A stretch of DNA of 61,469 nucleotides from Lysobacter sp. (GCA_030151365.1 JASLDW010000058.1:1-61469); one strand, 5' to 3'. Shown: positions 26,062 to 34,912, counted from the stretch's first letter. The notes: a model not told the origin generated them from the sequence alone. Numbers and translations are program-made.

Positions 26062-27363
26062 GTGTCCCTTCTGCAAGCCATCATCGATGCGCATCGCGCC
26101 GGCGAAGCGGTTGGCATCTGCAGCGTCTGCTGCAGCAATGACCAGGTGTTGCTTGCCGCGATGGATGTCGCCAACGCATACGGCACGCCTCTGCTGGTCG
26201 AAGCGACGTCGAACCAGGTCGACCAGTTCGGCGGCTATACCGGCATGACGCCGCCGCAGTTTCGCGACTATCTGCTCGGCCTCGCGCGCGAACATGGTTT
26301 TCCGCGCGAACGCCTGATCCTCGGTGGCGACCATCTCGGCCCCAATGCCTGGCAGAAATTGCCGGCCGCGGAAGCGATGGCGCATGCACGGGAATTGATC
26401 CGCGCCTATGTCGCTGCCGGTTTCGAGAAGATCCATCTCGATTGCAGCATGGCCTGTGCAGACGATCCGCTGCCGCTGCCCGACGAGATCGTCGCCGAAC
26501 GTTCGGCTCTGCTCGCGCGCATCGCCGAAACGACGGCGGCCGAACACGGATTGCCGCCGCCGGTCTACGTGATCGGGACCGAAGTGCCGACGCCGGGTGG
26601 CGAGGCGTCGCTGGACGCCGGCTTGCAGGTCACGACGCCGCAGGCCGCGGCGAAGACGCTGGAGATCCACCGCCAGGCGTTCTCGGCGCCCGATCTCGCG
26701 GCCGCATGGCAGCGCGTGATCGCGATGGTGGTGCAGCCGGGCGTCGACTTCGACCACAGCGACGTCCATCACTATGATCCGGAGGCGGCGCAAGAATTGT
26801 CGCGCTTCCTCGAGGCGCAACCGCGCATCGTCTTCGAGGCGCATTCCACCGACTACCAGACGGAAGACGCGCTGCACGCACTGGTGCGCGATCACTTCGC
26901 CATCCTCAAGGTCGGCCCGGCCGCGACCTTCGCCTGGCGCGAAGCCTTGTTCGCGCTGGCGGCGATGGAGGATGAGTTGGTGCCGGAAGCCGAACGCTCG
27001 AATCTCGTTGCCGTGCTCGACGACGCGATGGTGCGCGATCCGAAACACTGGCGCCAGCACTACCACGGCGATGCCCGCCAACTGCAACTGTTGCGCAAAT
27101 ATGCACTGAGCGATCGCTGCCGCTATTACTGGGGCGATCCCGCGGTGCAGGCGGCGGTCGCTGCGCTCGTCGCCAACCTGCGTCGCCACGCGCCGCCGAA
27201 GATGCTGGTCAGCCAGGTCCTGCCGGAGCAGGCGCGCGCGCTGTTCGAGGGCCGCTTGCAGGACGATCCGCTGGCGCTGGCGCGCCACAAGATCGCCGCG
27301 CGCCTGGGCGAGTACGCCCGTGCCTGCGCACGCAACCGTGCCGCCGCGCGCGTGGCAGGATAA
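26062..27363 (+). CDS. agaZ: D-tagatose-1,6-bisphosphate aldolase accessory subunit (KbaZ/GatZ/AgaZ family)
   Basis: A protein of 433 residues close to E. coli KbaZ (426). Family features are AGEAVGICSVCCSNDQVL near the start, LLVEATSNQVDQFGGYTGM, LILGGDHLGPNAWQ, KIHLDCSMACADD, YVIGTEVPTPGGE, FEAHSTDYQT and ILKVGPAATFAWREALFAL. In enteric bacteria this subunit stabilizes the class II aldolase KbaY/GatY and is not catalytic alone; no KbaY gene is visible here. GTG 26062 follows CGGAG at 7 bases; TTG 26041 is the upstream alternative. Operon member between the kinase and the repressor. Confidence 0.88.
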   Translation: MSLLQAIIDAHRAGEAVGICSVCCSNDQVLLAAMDVANAYGTPLLVEATSNQVDQFGGYTGMTPPQFRDYLLGLAREHGFPRERLILGGDHLGPNAWQKLPAAEAMAHARELIRAYVAAGFEKIHLDCSMACADDPLPLPDEIVAERSALLARIAETTAAEHGLPPPVYVIGTEVPTPGGEASLDAGLQVTTPQAAAKTLEIHRQAFSAPDLAAAWQRVIAMVVQPGVDFDHSDVHHYDPEAAQELSRFLEAQPRIVFEAHSTDYQTEDALHALVRDHFAILKVGPAATFAWREALFALAAMEDELVPEAERSNLVAVLDDAMVRDPKHWRQHYHGDARQLQLLRKYALSDRCRYYWGDPAVQAAVAALVANLRRHAPPKMLVSQVLPEQARALFEGRLQDDPLALARHKIAARLGEYARACARNRAAARVAG

Positions 27364-27372
27364 TCTCCGGTC

Positions 27373-28164
27373 ATGTCGTCACCGCCGCCCGCCATGCGCA
27401 ATACCCGCCGTCGCCGCGAACAGATCCTCCAGTCGCTGGTCGAGCACGGCAGCGTCCACGTCGCCGACCTGGTCGAGCGCTTCGAGGTGTCGTCGGTGAC
27501 GATCCGCAGCGACCTCACCCACATCGAATCGCAGGGACTGGCGACACGCACCCACGGCGGCGCGACCCTGGTGCGCACGCCGCCGCAGGAACAGGACATC
27601 CACGAGAAGGACGTGCTGAACCATCCGGTGAAAGACGCCATCGGCGCGCACGCGGCGCGACTGGTCAAGCCCGGCGACAACATCATCATCGATTCCGGTT
27701 CGACCACGATGATGCTGGCGCGCCACCTGCGCGATCATCGCGACCTGATCGTGATGACCAATGGCCTCAACATCGCCTGGGAACTCGCGAATGCGCCCGG
27801 CGTGGAATTGCGACTGACCGGCGGGCTGCTGCGCAAGCAGGCGCTGTCGTTGCAGGGCGCGCAGGCCGAGGCCAGCCTCAATTCCTACGGCTTCGACACC
27901 CTGTTCCTCGGTGTCGACGGCTTCGACCTGCAATTCGGCCTGACCACCCACGACGAAGCCGAGGCCAACCTCAACCATCGCATGGTCGAGCGCGCGCGCA
28001 AGGTCGTGGTGCTGACCGATGCCTCGAAGTTCGGGCGCGTCAGCCTGCATCGCATCGCATTGCTCGACCAGGTGCACATCGTGATCACCGACGCCGGGAT
28101 CAGCAGCGAATACCGCGAAGGCCTGCAGCGGCTGGGAATCGAAGTGATCGTGGTCGACGCCTGA
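27373..28164 (+). CDS. agaR: DeoR-family transcriptional repressor of the aga locus
   Basis: A 263-residue regulator. The N-terminal winged helix (about 12-65) has RRREQILQSLVEHGSVHVAD and SSVTIRSDLTHIESQGL, followed by the linker THGGATL. The C-terminal sensor domain is of the ribose-5-phosphate isomerase-like fold, with the family's IIIDSGSTTMMLARHL, VMTNGLNIA and LFLGVDGFD motifs, which bind a phosphosugar inducer. Last gene of the agaS operon (9 bases after agaZ); it probably represses both divergent promoters at 23.7-23.9 kb. Confidence 0.88.
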   Translation: MSSPPPAMRNTRRRREQILQSLVEHGSVHVADLVERFEVSSVTIRSDLTHIESQGLATRTHGGATLVRTPPQEQDIHEKDVLNHPVKDAIGAHAARLVKPGDNIIIDSGSTTMMLARHLRDHRDLIVMTNGLNIAWELANAPGVELRLTGGLLRKQALSLQGAQAEASLNSYGFDTLFLGVDGFDLQFGLTTHDEAEANLNHRMVERARKVVVLTDASKFGRVSLHRIALLDQVHIVITDAGISSEYREGLQRLGIEVIVVDA

Positions 28165-28176
28165 GCGCGCCGCCGA

Positions 28177-28662
28177 TCAGTCCAGCGACTTCACGAAGAC
28201 CGCGGCGATCGCTTCCAGTCCGCGCTGGTCTTCCGCGTCGAAACGCGCCGGTTCCGGGCTGTCGAGGTCGAACACGCCGATCAGCGAACCGTCGTCCGCG
28301 ACCAGCGGCACCACCAGCTCCGAACGCGACGCCGAATCGCAGGCGATGTGGCCGGGGAAGGCGTGCACGTCTTCCACGCGTTGCGTCGTGCGGGTGCGCG
28401 CGGCGGCGCCGCACACGCCCTTGTCGAGCGGGATGCGCACGCAGGCCGGCAGGCCCTGGAAGGGGCCGACCACCAGCTCGGTGCCGTCGTAGAGATAGAA
28501 GCCGACCCAGTTGAGCGCAGGCAGCGCGTTGTAGACCAGCGCCGACAGGTTCGCGGCATTGGCGATGCGGTCGCGTTCGTCGTGGAGCAGGGCTTCGGCC
28601 TGTTCCAGCAGCTGCGCGTACTGTTCCGGCTTGCTGCCGGCGAGGGTGGAGGCAGTGAACAT
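28177..28662 (-). CDS. msrC: Free methionine-(R)-sulfoxide reductase (GAF domain)
   Basis: A single-GAF-domain protein of 161 residues, like E. coli YebR/MsrC. The three conserved Cys are present: PFQGLPACVRIP, GVCGAAART and HIACDSASRSE, the last two being the catalytic and resolving positions of the family. It reduces free methionine-(R)-sulfoxide in the cytoplasm. ATG 28662 is preferred over GTG 28668, two codons upstream. Convergent with agaR (12 bases) and divergent from bioD. Confidence 0.9.
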   Translation of the reverse strand: MFTASTLAGSKPEQYAQLLEQAEALLHDERDRIANAANLSALVYNALPALNWVGFYLYDGTELVVGPFQGLPACVRIPLDKGVCGAAARTRTTQRVEDVHAFPGHIACDSASRSELVVPLVADDGSLIGVFDLDSPEPARFDAEDQRGLEAIAAVFVKSLD

Positions 28663-28704
28663 CGGCACAGTTTATCGCGCCCGACTTCTGGCGATAATGA
28701 AAGA

Positions 28705-29340
28705 ATGAACGCGCTGCCCCGAAATTGTTATGTGACCGGCACCGATACCGGGATCGGCAAGACGCATGCCTCGGCGTGGCTGCTGCACCAGCTCGCGCTG
28801 GAGGGCCGGCGCGTCGTCGGCATGAAGCCGGTCGCCAGCGGCTGCGCGTGGCGCGATGGCGAATGGCGCAGCGAGGACGCCGAGGCGCTGATCGCGGCCG
28901 GCAATACCGAAGCGCCGTATGCCGACGTCAATCCGTATGCGCTGGAATTGCCGCTGGCGCCGGAACTGGCCGCGCGCGATGCCGGCGTCGTCATCGATCC
29001 GATCAACATACTCACGGCGCACTTTCGTCTTGCCCAACTCGCCGATGGCGTGATCGTCGAAGGCGTCGGCGGCTGGCTGGCGCCATTGATGCCGTCGTTC
29101 GAGCAATCGGAACTGGTGCGTTCGCTCAACCTGCCGGTGGTGATGGTGGTCGGCCTGCGCCTCGGCTGCGTGCACCAGGCGCGCGCCACCGCGCGCGCGA
29201 TCCTCGCCGACGGTTGCGACCTGGTTGGCTGGATCGGCAACAGCATCGATCCGCAGATGTCGCATCGCGACGACAACATCGCCATCCTCGATCGCGTGCT
29301 GCCGGTGCCGCGGCTGGCCGTGCTGGAGTGGGAGGGGTGA
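28705..29340 (+). CDS. bioD: ATP-dependent dethiobiotin synthetase
   Basis: A 211-residue cytoplasmic P-loop enzyme that closes the ureido ring of dethiobiotin from 7,8-diaminopelargonate, CO2 and ATP. The N-terminal YVTGTDTGIGKTHAS holds the phosphate loop; KPVASGC (substrate-binding), EGVGGWLAPL and the IGNSIDP nucleotide-binding segment follow. It stands alone here, apart from other bio genes. A GATAAT box lies only 12 bases before the start, so the leader is very short. Confidence 0.95.
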   Translation: MNALPRNCYVTGTDTGIGKTHASAWLLHQLALEGRRVVGMKPVASGCAWRDGEWRSEDAEALIAAGNTEAPYADVNPYALELPLAPELAARDAGVVIDPINILTAHFRLAQLADGVIVEGVGGWLAPLMPSFEQSELVRSLNLPVVMVVGLRLGCVHQARATARAILADGCDLVGWIGNSIDPQMSHRDDNIAILDRVLPVPRLAVLEWEG

Positions 29341-29348
29341 GCAATGCG

Positions 29349-30152
29349 ATGGCGCATCCGCCGCTCGGGCACCTTCTGCGCGAATGGCGCGGCCTGCGTC
29401 GCCTCAGCCAGCTCGATCTCGCACTGGAATCGGGCATCTCCACCCGCCATCTCAGCTACATCGAAACCGGCAAGGCGCAGGCGGGTCGCGGCGTGCTGGC
29501 GCGGATCGCCGACGTGCTGGCGATGCCGTTGCGCGAACGCAATGCGCTGATGGTCGCCGCCGGTTACGCGCCGCATTATGCCGAAACCGCGTTCGACGCG
29601 CCGGCACTCGACATGATGCGGCGCGCGGTCGGCATGATCATCGCCCACCAGGAGCCGTATCCGGCCTTCGTGCTCGATCGCTACTGGAACGTCCTGCAGG
29701 TCAACGACGGCGCCATCCGCATCAACCAGCTGGTGATGTCGGGACGCCAGAGCCGGCACGGCAACATCCTCCATCAGGTGTTCGATCCCGACGACATCCG
29801 CGCCTTCATCGTCAACTGGGAAGAGGTCGCGGAAAAATTCATCCGCCATCTCCACCAGGAAATCGCGGCGTCGCCGGGCGATGGCCGCGGACAGGCGTTG
29901 CTGGAAGATATCCTGCGCTATCCCGGCGTGCCCAGGGACTGGCGGCATCGCGACGCACTCGGCGCGCCGTCGCCGATCCTGACGATGACCTTCCGCAGCA
30001 GTCGCGGCGACCTCGGCTTCTTCGAAACCATCACCACCTTCTCGACACCGCGCAACGTGACGCTGGACGAGATGCGCATTGATTGCGCCTTTCCCGCCGA
30101 CGACCATACCGCGGCCGTCTGCGCCGAACTCGCCGCACCAAGCGAAGCCTGA
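29349..30152 (+). CDS. XRE-family transcriptional regulator with MmyB-like C-terminal domain
   Basis: A 267-residue regulator. The N-terminal HTH (about 5-62) reads LREWRGLRRLSQLDLALESGISTRHLSYIETGKA. The C-terminal part (about 95-260) is of the MmyB-like, PAS-related type common in actinobacteria and proteobacteria (DRYWNVLQVNDGA; LTMTFRSSRGDLGFFETITTF), which may bind a fatty-acid-like ligand. It follows bioD by 8 bases and could be co-transcribed. GTG 29337, overlapping the bioD stop, is an alternative start. Target genes are unknown. Confidence 0.88.
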   Translation: MAHPPLGHLLREWRGLRRLSQLDLALESGISTRHLSYIETGKAQAGRGVLARIADVLAMPLRERNALMVAAGYAPHYAETAFDAPALDMMRRAVGMIIAHQEPYPAFVLDRYWNVLQVNDGAIRINQLVMSGRQSRHGNILHQVFDPDDIRAFIVNWEEVAEKFIRHLHQEIAASPGDGRGQALLEDILRYPGVPRDWRHRDALGAPSPILTMTFRSSRGDLGFFETITTFSTPRNVTLDEMRIDCAFPADDHTAAVCAELAAPSEA

Positions 30153-30166
30153 TCTCCCCGCAAAAA

Positions 30167-30190
30167 AAAGCCCGGCCGAAGCCGGGCTTT
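30167..30190. terminator. Bidirectional terminator between the XRE regulator and the phasin gene
   Basis: A perfect 10-bp stem AAAGCCCGGC / GCCGGGCTTT with a CGAA tetraloop and an upstream run of A residues. The tail for the leftward phasin transcript is T-rich. Confidence 0.9.
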
Positions 30191-30219
30191 CCACAACCAC
30201 GAGGTAAAGCTGAAACGGA

Positions 30220-30615
30220 TTACTTGCGACGACCGGCGGTCTTGGCGACCTTCTCGACCTGTTCGGTGGCCTTCTTGGTGGCCTGCTCGAACTGACCCTT
30301 GGCGATCTGGCCGATGGTCTCGTTGGTCTTGACGGTGGACTCGTAGGCTTCCTGGCCGGCGACAACCGCGCGCTCGATGTTCTCGCGGGCGATCTGGACG
30401 CCGGCCGGGACGACTTCGCGCAGGCCGTTGAGGTCACGGACGTCGAGCAGCTGGTTGAAGTAGGCGAAAGCGGCGCCGGTGCTCTCTTCGAGGGCAGCCA
30501 GTTGCAGGCCGAACACGTGCTCGACGTTCTGCAGGGCGAGGCGGTTGATGTGCGCGGCAGTCTCAGCGTACTGGCGCGTGTTCGCGGCGAACTGGTCGTT
30601 GAACTGCTGGTACAT
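30220..30615 (-). CDS. Phasin-family protein
   Basis: A 131-residue, all-helical protein starting MYQQFNDQFAANTRQYAETA, with the hydrophobic heptads of the phasin_2 family and a Lys-rich tail (QVEKVAKTAGRRK). Phasins coat polyhydroxyalkanoate granules; in Xanthomonads related proteins also occur without a local PHA operon. ATG 30615 follows CGGAG at 8 bases. It is a single-gene unit, ended by the terminator at 30167-30190. Confidence 0.88.
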   Translation of the reverse strand: MYQQFNDQFAANTRQYAETAAHINRLALQNVEHVFGLQLAALEESTGAAFAYFNQLLDVRDLNGLREVVPAGVQIARENIERAVVAGQEAYESTVKTNETIGQIAKGQFEQATKKATEQVEKVAKTAGRRK

Positions 30616-30723
30616 GGTGATGCTCCGTATGAAATCGGCGGAATGCCGATTTGTGCGTCGCAGCATAGCCCGGATTTTTGTGCAATGCAACAAGAACCGA
30701 AAATATTGCTGAACCGTTCAGTT

Positions 30724-31077
30724 TCAGCCGGTATAGCGGCAGCCCGAGGTGCAGGTCTCGTGGACCACGACCTCGGCCAGCAGGGGGAGCTGCGGCTTCA
30801 GGCGGTCCCAGATCCACATCGCCAGGCGTTCGCTGGTCGGGTTGTCGAGGCCGGGGATGTCGTTGAGATAGTGGTGGTCGAGCTGGTCGTACAGCGGCTT
30901 GAAGGCGGCCTTGATGTCGGCGAAGTCCATGACCCAGCCGGTGTCCGCGCCGGGTTCGCCGCGGACGCGCAATTCGATGCGGAAACTGTGGCCGTGCAGG
31001 CGCGCGCACTTGTGGCCTTCCGGCACGTTGGGCAGGCGGTGCGCGGCCTCGAGGGTGAAGACCTTGAAGATATCCAT
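30724..31077 (-). CDS. queD: 6-carboxy-5,6,7,8-tetrahydropterin synthase
   Basis: A 117-residue member of the QueD/PTPS-I family that converts 7,8-dihydroneopterin triphosphate in queuosine and 7-deazapurine synthesis. The zinc ligands are His in AAHRL and the two His of LHGHSF; the catalytic Cys is in HKCARLHGH, and the C-terminal HETCTSGCRY carries the conserved Glu. ATG 31077 is used; the frame further upstream is not conserved. It is the last clear core gene before the accessory region. Confidence 0.93.
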   Translation of the reverse strand: MDIFKVFTLEAAHRLPNVPEGHKCARLHGHSFRIELRVRGEPGADTGWVMDFADIKAAFKPLYDQLDHHYLNDIPGLDNPTSERLAMWIWDRLKPQLPLLAEVVVHETCTSGCRYTG

Positions 31078-31766
31078 GGGAGGCGCGGTTCCGTGGGCAA
31101 CGCCCGGATGGTGGTATGGGTGCTCTCTAACAAGCAGTCCAACCAATTGAGTTAAATGGATTTGTTTCACCTTGCTCGGCCATCATGCCCCCAGAAATGC
31201 CCCCAATGCACGAACCGGACGTTGTCGGACGTCTTTGGACTGTGAGGCGAACTTAGAAGCAGAGTAGCTCGTTTGGGCGGCGAATGCCGATTTGATGGTC
31301 TATGGAGCGGCAGCCCAGTGACCGCTGGTCTGGCAATCAACACCGAATTTACATCCGATGCGGAGCCCCATCTCCGGCGAGAAGCCGGGATGACTTGCTC
31401 CAGGCTTGACTGGCAGATCCACCCCTGCGGCATCCATTGAGAATGGTGGTAACAATTGTCGTCGCTCGCACCACGGTCGCGGCAAAGGAAAACGGGAACG
31501 TCCTCCCACCGGCCCCGCCTCCTGAGCTAAGCTGCAATTGGGGTGGGACATTCTGGGCCCGTGGGATTCGACTCAAGTTTCAATGCAAAACACTCGCTTG
31601 CTGTTTGAATCGAGATCCCGGTAGACCAGTCTCAGCCCATGAGAACTAAATGAAGTTCGATCGCAAGGTTGGGCACAAAGCTGGGGCGCACGATCGCAAT
31701 GTCGACTGGATCGGCTGGGCGATCGCGAGCTACATAGCGCATTAAAAGAGGGGCGAGCTTCCGCAA
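31078..31766. other. Gene-poor junction between core genome and accessory island
   Basis: Almost 690 bases with no convincing coding region. Short open frames exist on both strands, but none shows Xanthomonad codon bias together with a ribosome site. A tandem repeat lies at 31185-31204. Base composition changes here: upstream DNA is very G+C-rich, the following 5 kb clearly less so. No intact integrase or tRNA gene is visible. Confidence 0.6.
31185..31204. repeat. Short tandem repeat near the island boundary
   Basis: ATGCCCCC occurs twice with a 12-base period (31185-31192 and 31197-31204, AGAA between). It sits at the point where the base composition changes and may mark a recombination junction. 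Confidence 0.4.
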
Positions 31767-33209
31767 GTGAACAATCAATCCGACGTCACGTTCGAAAAGG
31801 TCATCGAAGCAAACGACCTGAAGGCTCTCAACGACTTACTTACCCAAGCCATGAAGCTCCAGCAGCACCAGGCGCTGCTGCGCAACGAGCAATTGGGCCA
31901 GGTTGTCGACGCCGTGGTGGAGTTGGCACAGGGCGTATCTAGGACGGACGAGCTTTACGCCGCAGCGGTGTTGGGCCGACTAGCGGCCGTTGCGCGAGGG
32001 CGCGAAGCAGATGTCTATTCACGTGCAGGAGAGGCGTTCTCCGGTGAGCCGCCATCTATCGAGGTGCTAGCTGATGGTGATGAGAAGGAATACGCAGCCA
32101 GAGTTCTGGCTCATTTGGACGGTGACTGGCTAACGAGTTATTGCGCTCGCGAGGCATTGGCCATTGATACGGCCAATAATGCGCGTAAGGAACTGCTGCG
32201 CATTCTGCTGGATCGAGCCGGGAGCTTGGCCGATGGCATCCGCCAGCTGCTTGAGGCGCAAGCCATTATCAAGGCAGTGGAGCCTGTCGACACACGCAGC
32301 AAGAGGGTTCGCCGAATCTTTGAAGCTCTTGCAGAAGTGGCTCGCAGTTATGATGGTGACGTTGGTCGAGATCCGGGATCGGCTTTGTCGGCCTGTGCAG
32401 AGGCTTTTGTGCGTGGCGCAAATGGCGCTGATGTCGAGACCTTGCAGGCAACTCTAAATGCGGCTCTGGGCATGCTTGTGCGAGTGATCGAACTGCGCTT
32501 TTCTCATGCTCTGCACTCAGAGACATACCAGCTCTTGCAGGACGGTAAGAAGATTCTCTCTGCGGGCCCATGGGCACGCTTTATCGAAGCATCGCCCCTG
32601 ATCCACAAAATTCAGGTCAACCTGCTGGAGGCGGCATTGGTATTGGCCAGGCAAAATCGCACCGATAAGGAGATTCTTAAAGCAATGGAAGCTAGTTGGC
32701 CTTCGCCCGCCGACATCACGCGAGCCATAAAAAGGCATTTCAAAGACGCAGTAGATATCGATCCGGAAGTGGCGGACTACTGGCTCAAGCTTGGTCGTGT
32801 CTCACAGAGCGAGCGATCTGCCGAACACAAGCTCGGCAATACCGAAGATCAGCAGATCGGGGAGCTACTTATCCAACTTGATGCCAATCGAGACAGTATG
32901 GGGAAATTGAATAGCGCCGTTGTCCCAGTGTTGAGGACGTTCGATGCTTATCAGGCGGCCACCGTGCAGCGCGCTGCCATTGGATACGAGAGCATTGCTC
33001 AGGTTGCCGAACGGCTGGCACGGATGCGTAAGTTGAGTAAGACCGATCTTCTCGGCAAGACCGTGGACTACAACCCTATCGAGCACGATATGGAAGGCGG
33101 ACATCGGTCGGGCGTGCGCAAGGTTAGCGTCGTGCGTGACGGAATCCTGAAAGAGTACGGCGGCAAAAAGAAAACTCTGGTCAAGCCCAGAGTCGAGCCC
33201 GAGGAATAA
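31767..33209 (+). CDS. Unknown helical protein with a GrpE-like C-terminal domain
   Basis: A 480-residue protein, GTG start, mostly helical. Residues 1 to about 350 match nothing I recognise. The last 115 residues resemble GrpE, the nucleotide exchange factor of DnaK: a VVPVLRTFDAYQAA helix (compare LLPVLDNLERAL), GYESIAQVAERLARM, then a short beta-like head TVDYNPIEHDM (compare FDPNLHEAV) and VVRDGILKEYGGKKKTLVKP (compare VLQPGYxLxGRxLRPA). This is my own reading by eye. It lies 2 bases before an Hsp70-like ATPase gene, exactly the partner expected for a GrpE-type protein, so the two probably work together. Codon use differs from the core genes, suggesting transfer. Confidence 0.75.
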   Translation: MNNQSDVTFEKVIEANDLKALNDLLTQAMKLQQHQALLRNEQLGQVVDAVVELAQGVSRTDELYAAAVLGRLAAVARGREADVYSRAGEAFSGEPPSIEVLADGDEKEYAARVLAHLDGDWLTSYCAREALAIDTANNARKELLRILLDRAGSLADGIRQLLEAQAIIKAVEPVDTRSKRVRRIFEALAEVARSYDGDVGRDPGSALSACAEAFVRGANGADVETLQATLNAALGMLVRVIELRFSHALHSETYQLLQDGKKILSAGPWARFIEASPLIHKIQVNLLEAALVLARQNRTDKEILKAMEASWPSPADITRAIKRHFKDAVDIDPEVADYWLKLGRVSQSERSAEHKLGNTEDQQIGELLIQLDANRDSMGKLNSAVVPVLRTFDAYQAATVQRAAIGYESIAQVAERLARMRKLSKTDLLGKTVDYNPIEHDMEGGHRSGVRKVSVVRDGILKEYGGKKKTLVKPRVEPEE

Positions 33210-33211
33210 TT

Positions 33212-34912
33212 ATGGAAATCACCGAAGCAAGGGTCATTCTCGCCAACCTCCGGGAACGCATTGAGATAGGTGGCGACGGAAAGTATCGCCTTCCCGGACT
33301 CGTTACTCAGAGAGAGCTCGACGCTCTCGACCATTTCATTTCAGTAGGCGTCGAAGTCCCCGATACTGTGATTTCTTCGCCAGTGCCCGAGCCCATTGCT
33401 TTCGTAGCAGCGCAACCGACTTCCGTAGAACCTGAGATCACGCTAGACATCTCTACGCTGGCGCTTCCTGAAGCAGATGCAGGCTACCGGGTATGCCTGG
33501 ACTTCGGAACTGCAATGTCCAAAGCCACTTACGTCCTGAACGATGTCGAGATGGAGGATATCCAGGTCTTGAAGCTCGGTGTTCCTGGCGATCAGGAGCA
33601 AATTGACGAGAACATGCTGGTGTCCTCAGTGTTCATTGACACTGATGGGTTGCTTTGGTTTGGGCAGAAGGCGGTTGAACACTCGCAGACGGCTGCAGAG
33701 GGCGATCATGCCCGCATGGACAACATCAAACGGGCGCTGTCCGAGGGCAATCTGGCCGAGGCACTTGATGCCAAGTTCAATCCTACCGAGCTACGTTTGA
33801 CCTATGAAGATATTGTGCTGGCGTATCTGGCCTTCTTTACATGGACAATTAACTACGCGCTGTTAAACGATAAGGAAGTCGCCAATGTGACGCGCAACTT
33901 TCGCCGCCGCTTCGCCATGCCTTGTTTCCCGCGAGCGAATGCCCGCATCGTCGAGGCAAAATTGAAGGTCTTGCTTGGCGAAGCGCAATTACTCTCAGAT
34001 ACGTTCGGGGATAGCATCCACGAGGGACTTCCTATCGATCACTTTATGGCTGCACTTCGACAGCTCCGCGCTGAGAAGCGCATTTACCCATTTATTGAGG
34101 GAACCGTGACTGAGCCGCTCGGGGTCGCCGGTTCTCTCCTTAGCTGGCGTAGTGAACACGATTCGCTCGCCCTGGTTGTAGACATTGGCGCGGGCACCAG
34201 CGACTTCAGCTTGTACCGCCTTCATGTGACGGAGAACGAAGACGGCTCTTTCAGGTCTGTCGCCGGAGAAGTGAACGGTACTGCCCGAGGCATTACTGAG
34301 GCCGGAAATCACTTGGACAAGCTTTTGAAGGGTTACATCCTGAGGAAGGCCGGTATTTCGTCGAGCCACCCCAAGTTCAATAACATTTCTTATCGCTTGG
34401 AAAGCAATATTCGAGAGAACAAGGAAACTCTCTTCAATTCACATTCTGTTCTTGTTGTACTTGATGTTGCTAGCGGGGAAACCGTTGAGATTTCACGCGA
34501 AGAGTTCATGGCTTTGGACGAAGTGAGGGCCTTCGAGCAATCGCTTCGCGCCACATTGGTGGAAATCATGGAGGACGCCGATCCCGCATGGATCGAATGG
34601 GTTCGCACCAATCCGAGCCGCTACCTGACCATCGTGTTGACCGGCGGTGGTGCGACTCTGCCGATGGCAAGGAGGCTGGCTGAGGGTACTGTGACGGCAC
34701 ACGGCATGACTATTCCAGTTGCTGCCGCCAAGCCGTTTCCAGCCTGGCTTGAGAGGGACTATGCCGATCTGGAAGAGGTCTATCCGCGCATTGCCGTCTC
34801 TCTCGGCGGTGCGCGGAGAAACATTATTCGTCCTCTTGAACGTCCGCTGACGACTACTGGCAGCGGAGTGGGTGGACACACGTTGGAGCGTTTTGCGGCT
34901 AGTGGCATTTAA
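33212..34912 (+). CDS. Hsp70-like ATPase lacking a substrate-binding domain
   Basis: A 566-residue actin-fold ATPase. Hsp70 landmarks: phosphate 1 CLDFGTAMSKATYV (residues 95-108), phosphate 2 VVDIGAGTSDFSLYRL (322-337), an NGTARGITEAGNHLDKLL connection near 355-372 and adenosine motif VLTGGGAT (475-482). An N-terminal extension of about 90 residues precedes the ATPase core, and no beta-sandwich substrate domain or lid follows; only about 40 residues remain after VSLGGARR. It is therefore not a general DnaK but a dedicated variant. It follows the GrpE-like gene by 2 bases (operon), and converges with the KAP NTPase gene. Role unknown; a phage-defence or stress-switch function is only a guess. 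Confidence 0.85.
   Translation: MEITEARVILANLRERIEIGGDGKYRLPGLVTQRELDALDHFISVGVEVPDTVISSPVPEPIAFVAAQPTSVEPEITLDISTLALPEADAGYRVCLDFGTAMSKATYVLNDVEMEDIQVLKLGVPGDQEQIDENMLVSSVFIDTDGLLWFGQKAVEHSQTAAEGDHARMDNIKRALSEGNLAEALDAKFNPTELRLTYEDIVLAYLAFFTWTINYALLNDKEVANVTRNFRRRFAMPCFPRANARIVEAKLKVLLGEAQLLSDTFGDSIHEGLPIDHFMAALRQLRAEKRIYPFIEGTVTEPLGVAGSLLSWRSEHDSLALVVDIGAGTSDFSLYRLHVTENEDGSFRSVAGEVNGTARGITEAGNHLDKLLKGYILRKAGISSSHPKFNNISYRLESNIRENKETLFNSHSVLVVLDVASGETVEISREEFMALDEVRAFEQSLRATLVEIMEDADPAWIEWVRTNPSRYLTIVLTGGGATLPMARRLAEGTVTAHGMTIPVAAAKPFPAWLERDYADLEEVYPRIAVSLGGARRNIIRPLERPLTTTGSGVGGHTLERFAASGI

Noticed and set aside
31100..31145. tRNA-like string on the minus strand (AACTCAATTGGTTGGACTG)
   Set aside because: It resembles a D-arm but no acceptor, anticodon or T-arm can be paired; not a tRNA.
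31167..31433. Minus-strand open frame at the island boundary, considered as an integrase remnant
   Set aside because: 88 residues with no Arg-His-Tyr integrase motif or codon bias.
31437..31649. Plus-strand frame of 70 codons
   Set aside because: No ribosome site, no codon bias, and no recognised domain.
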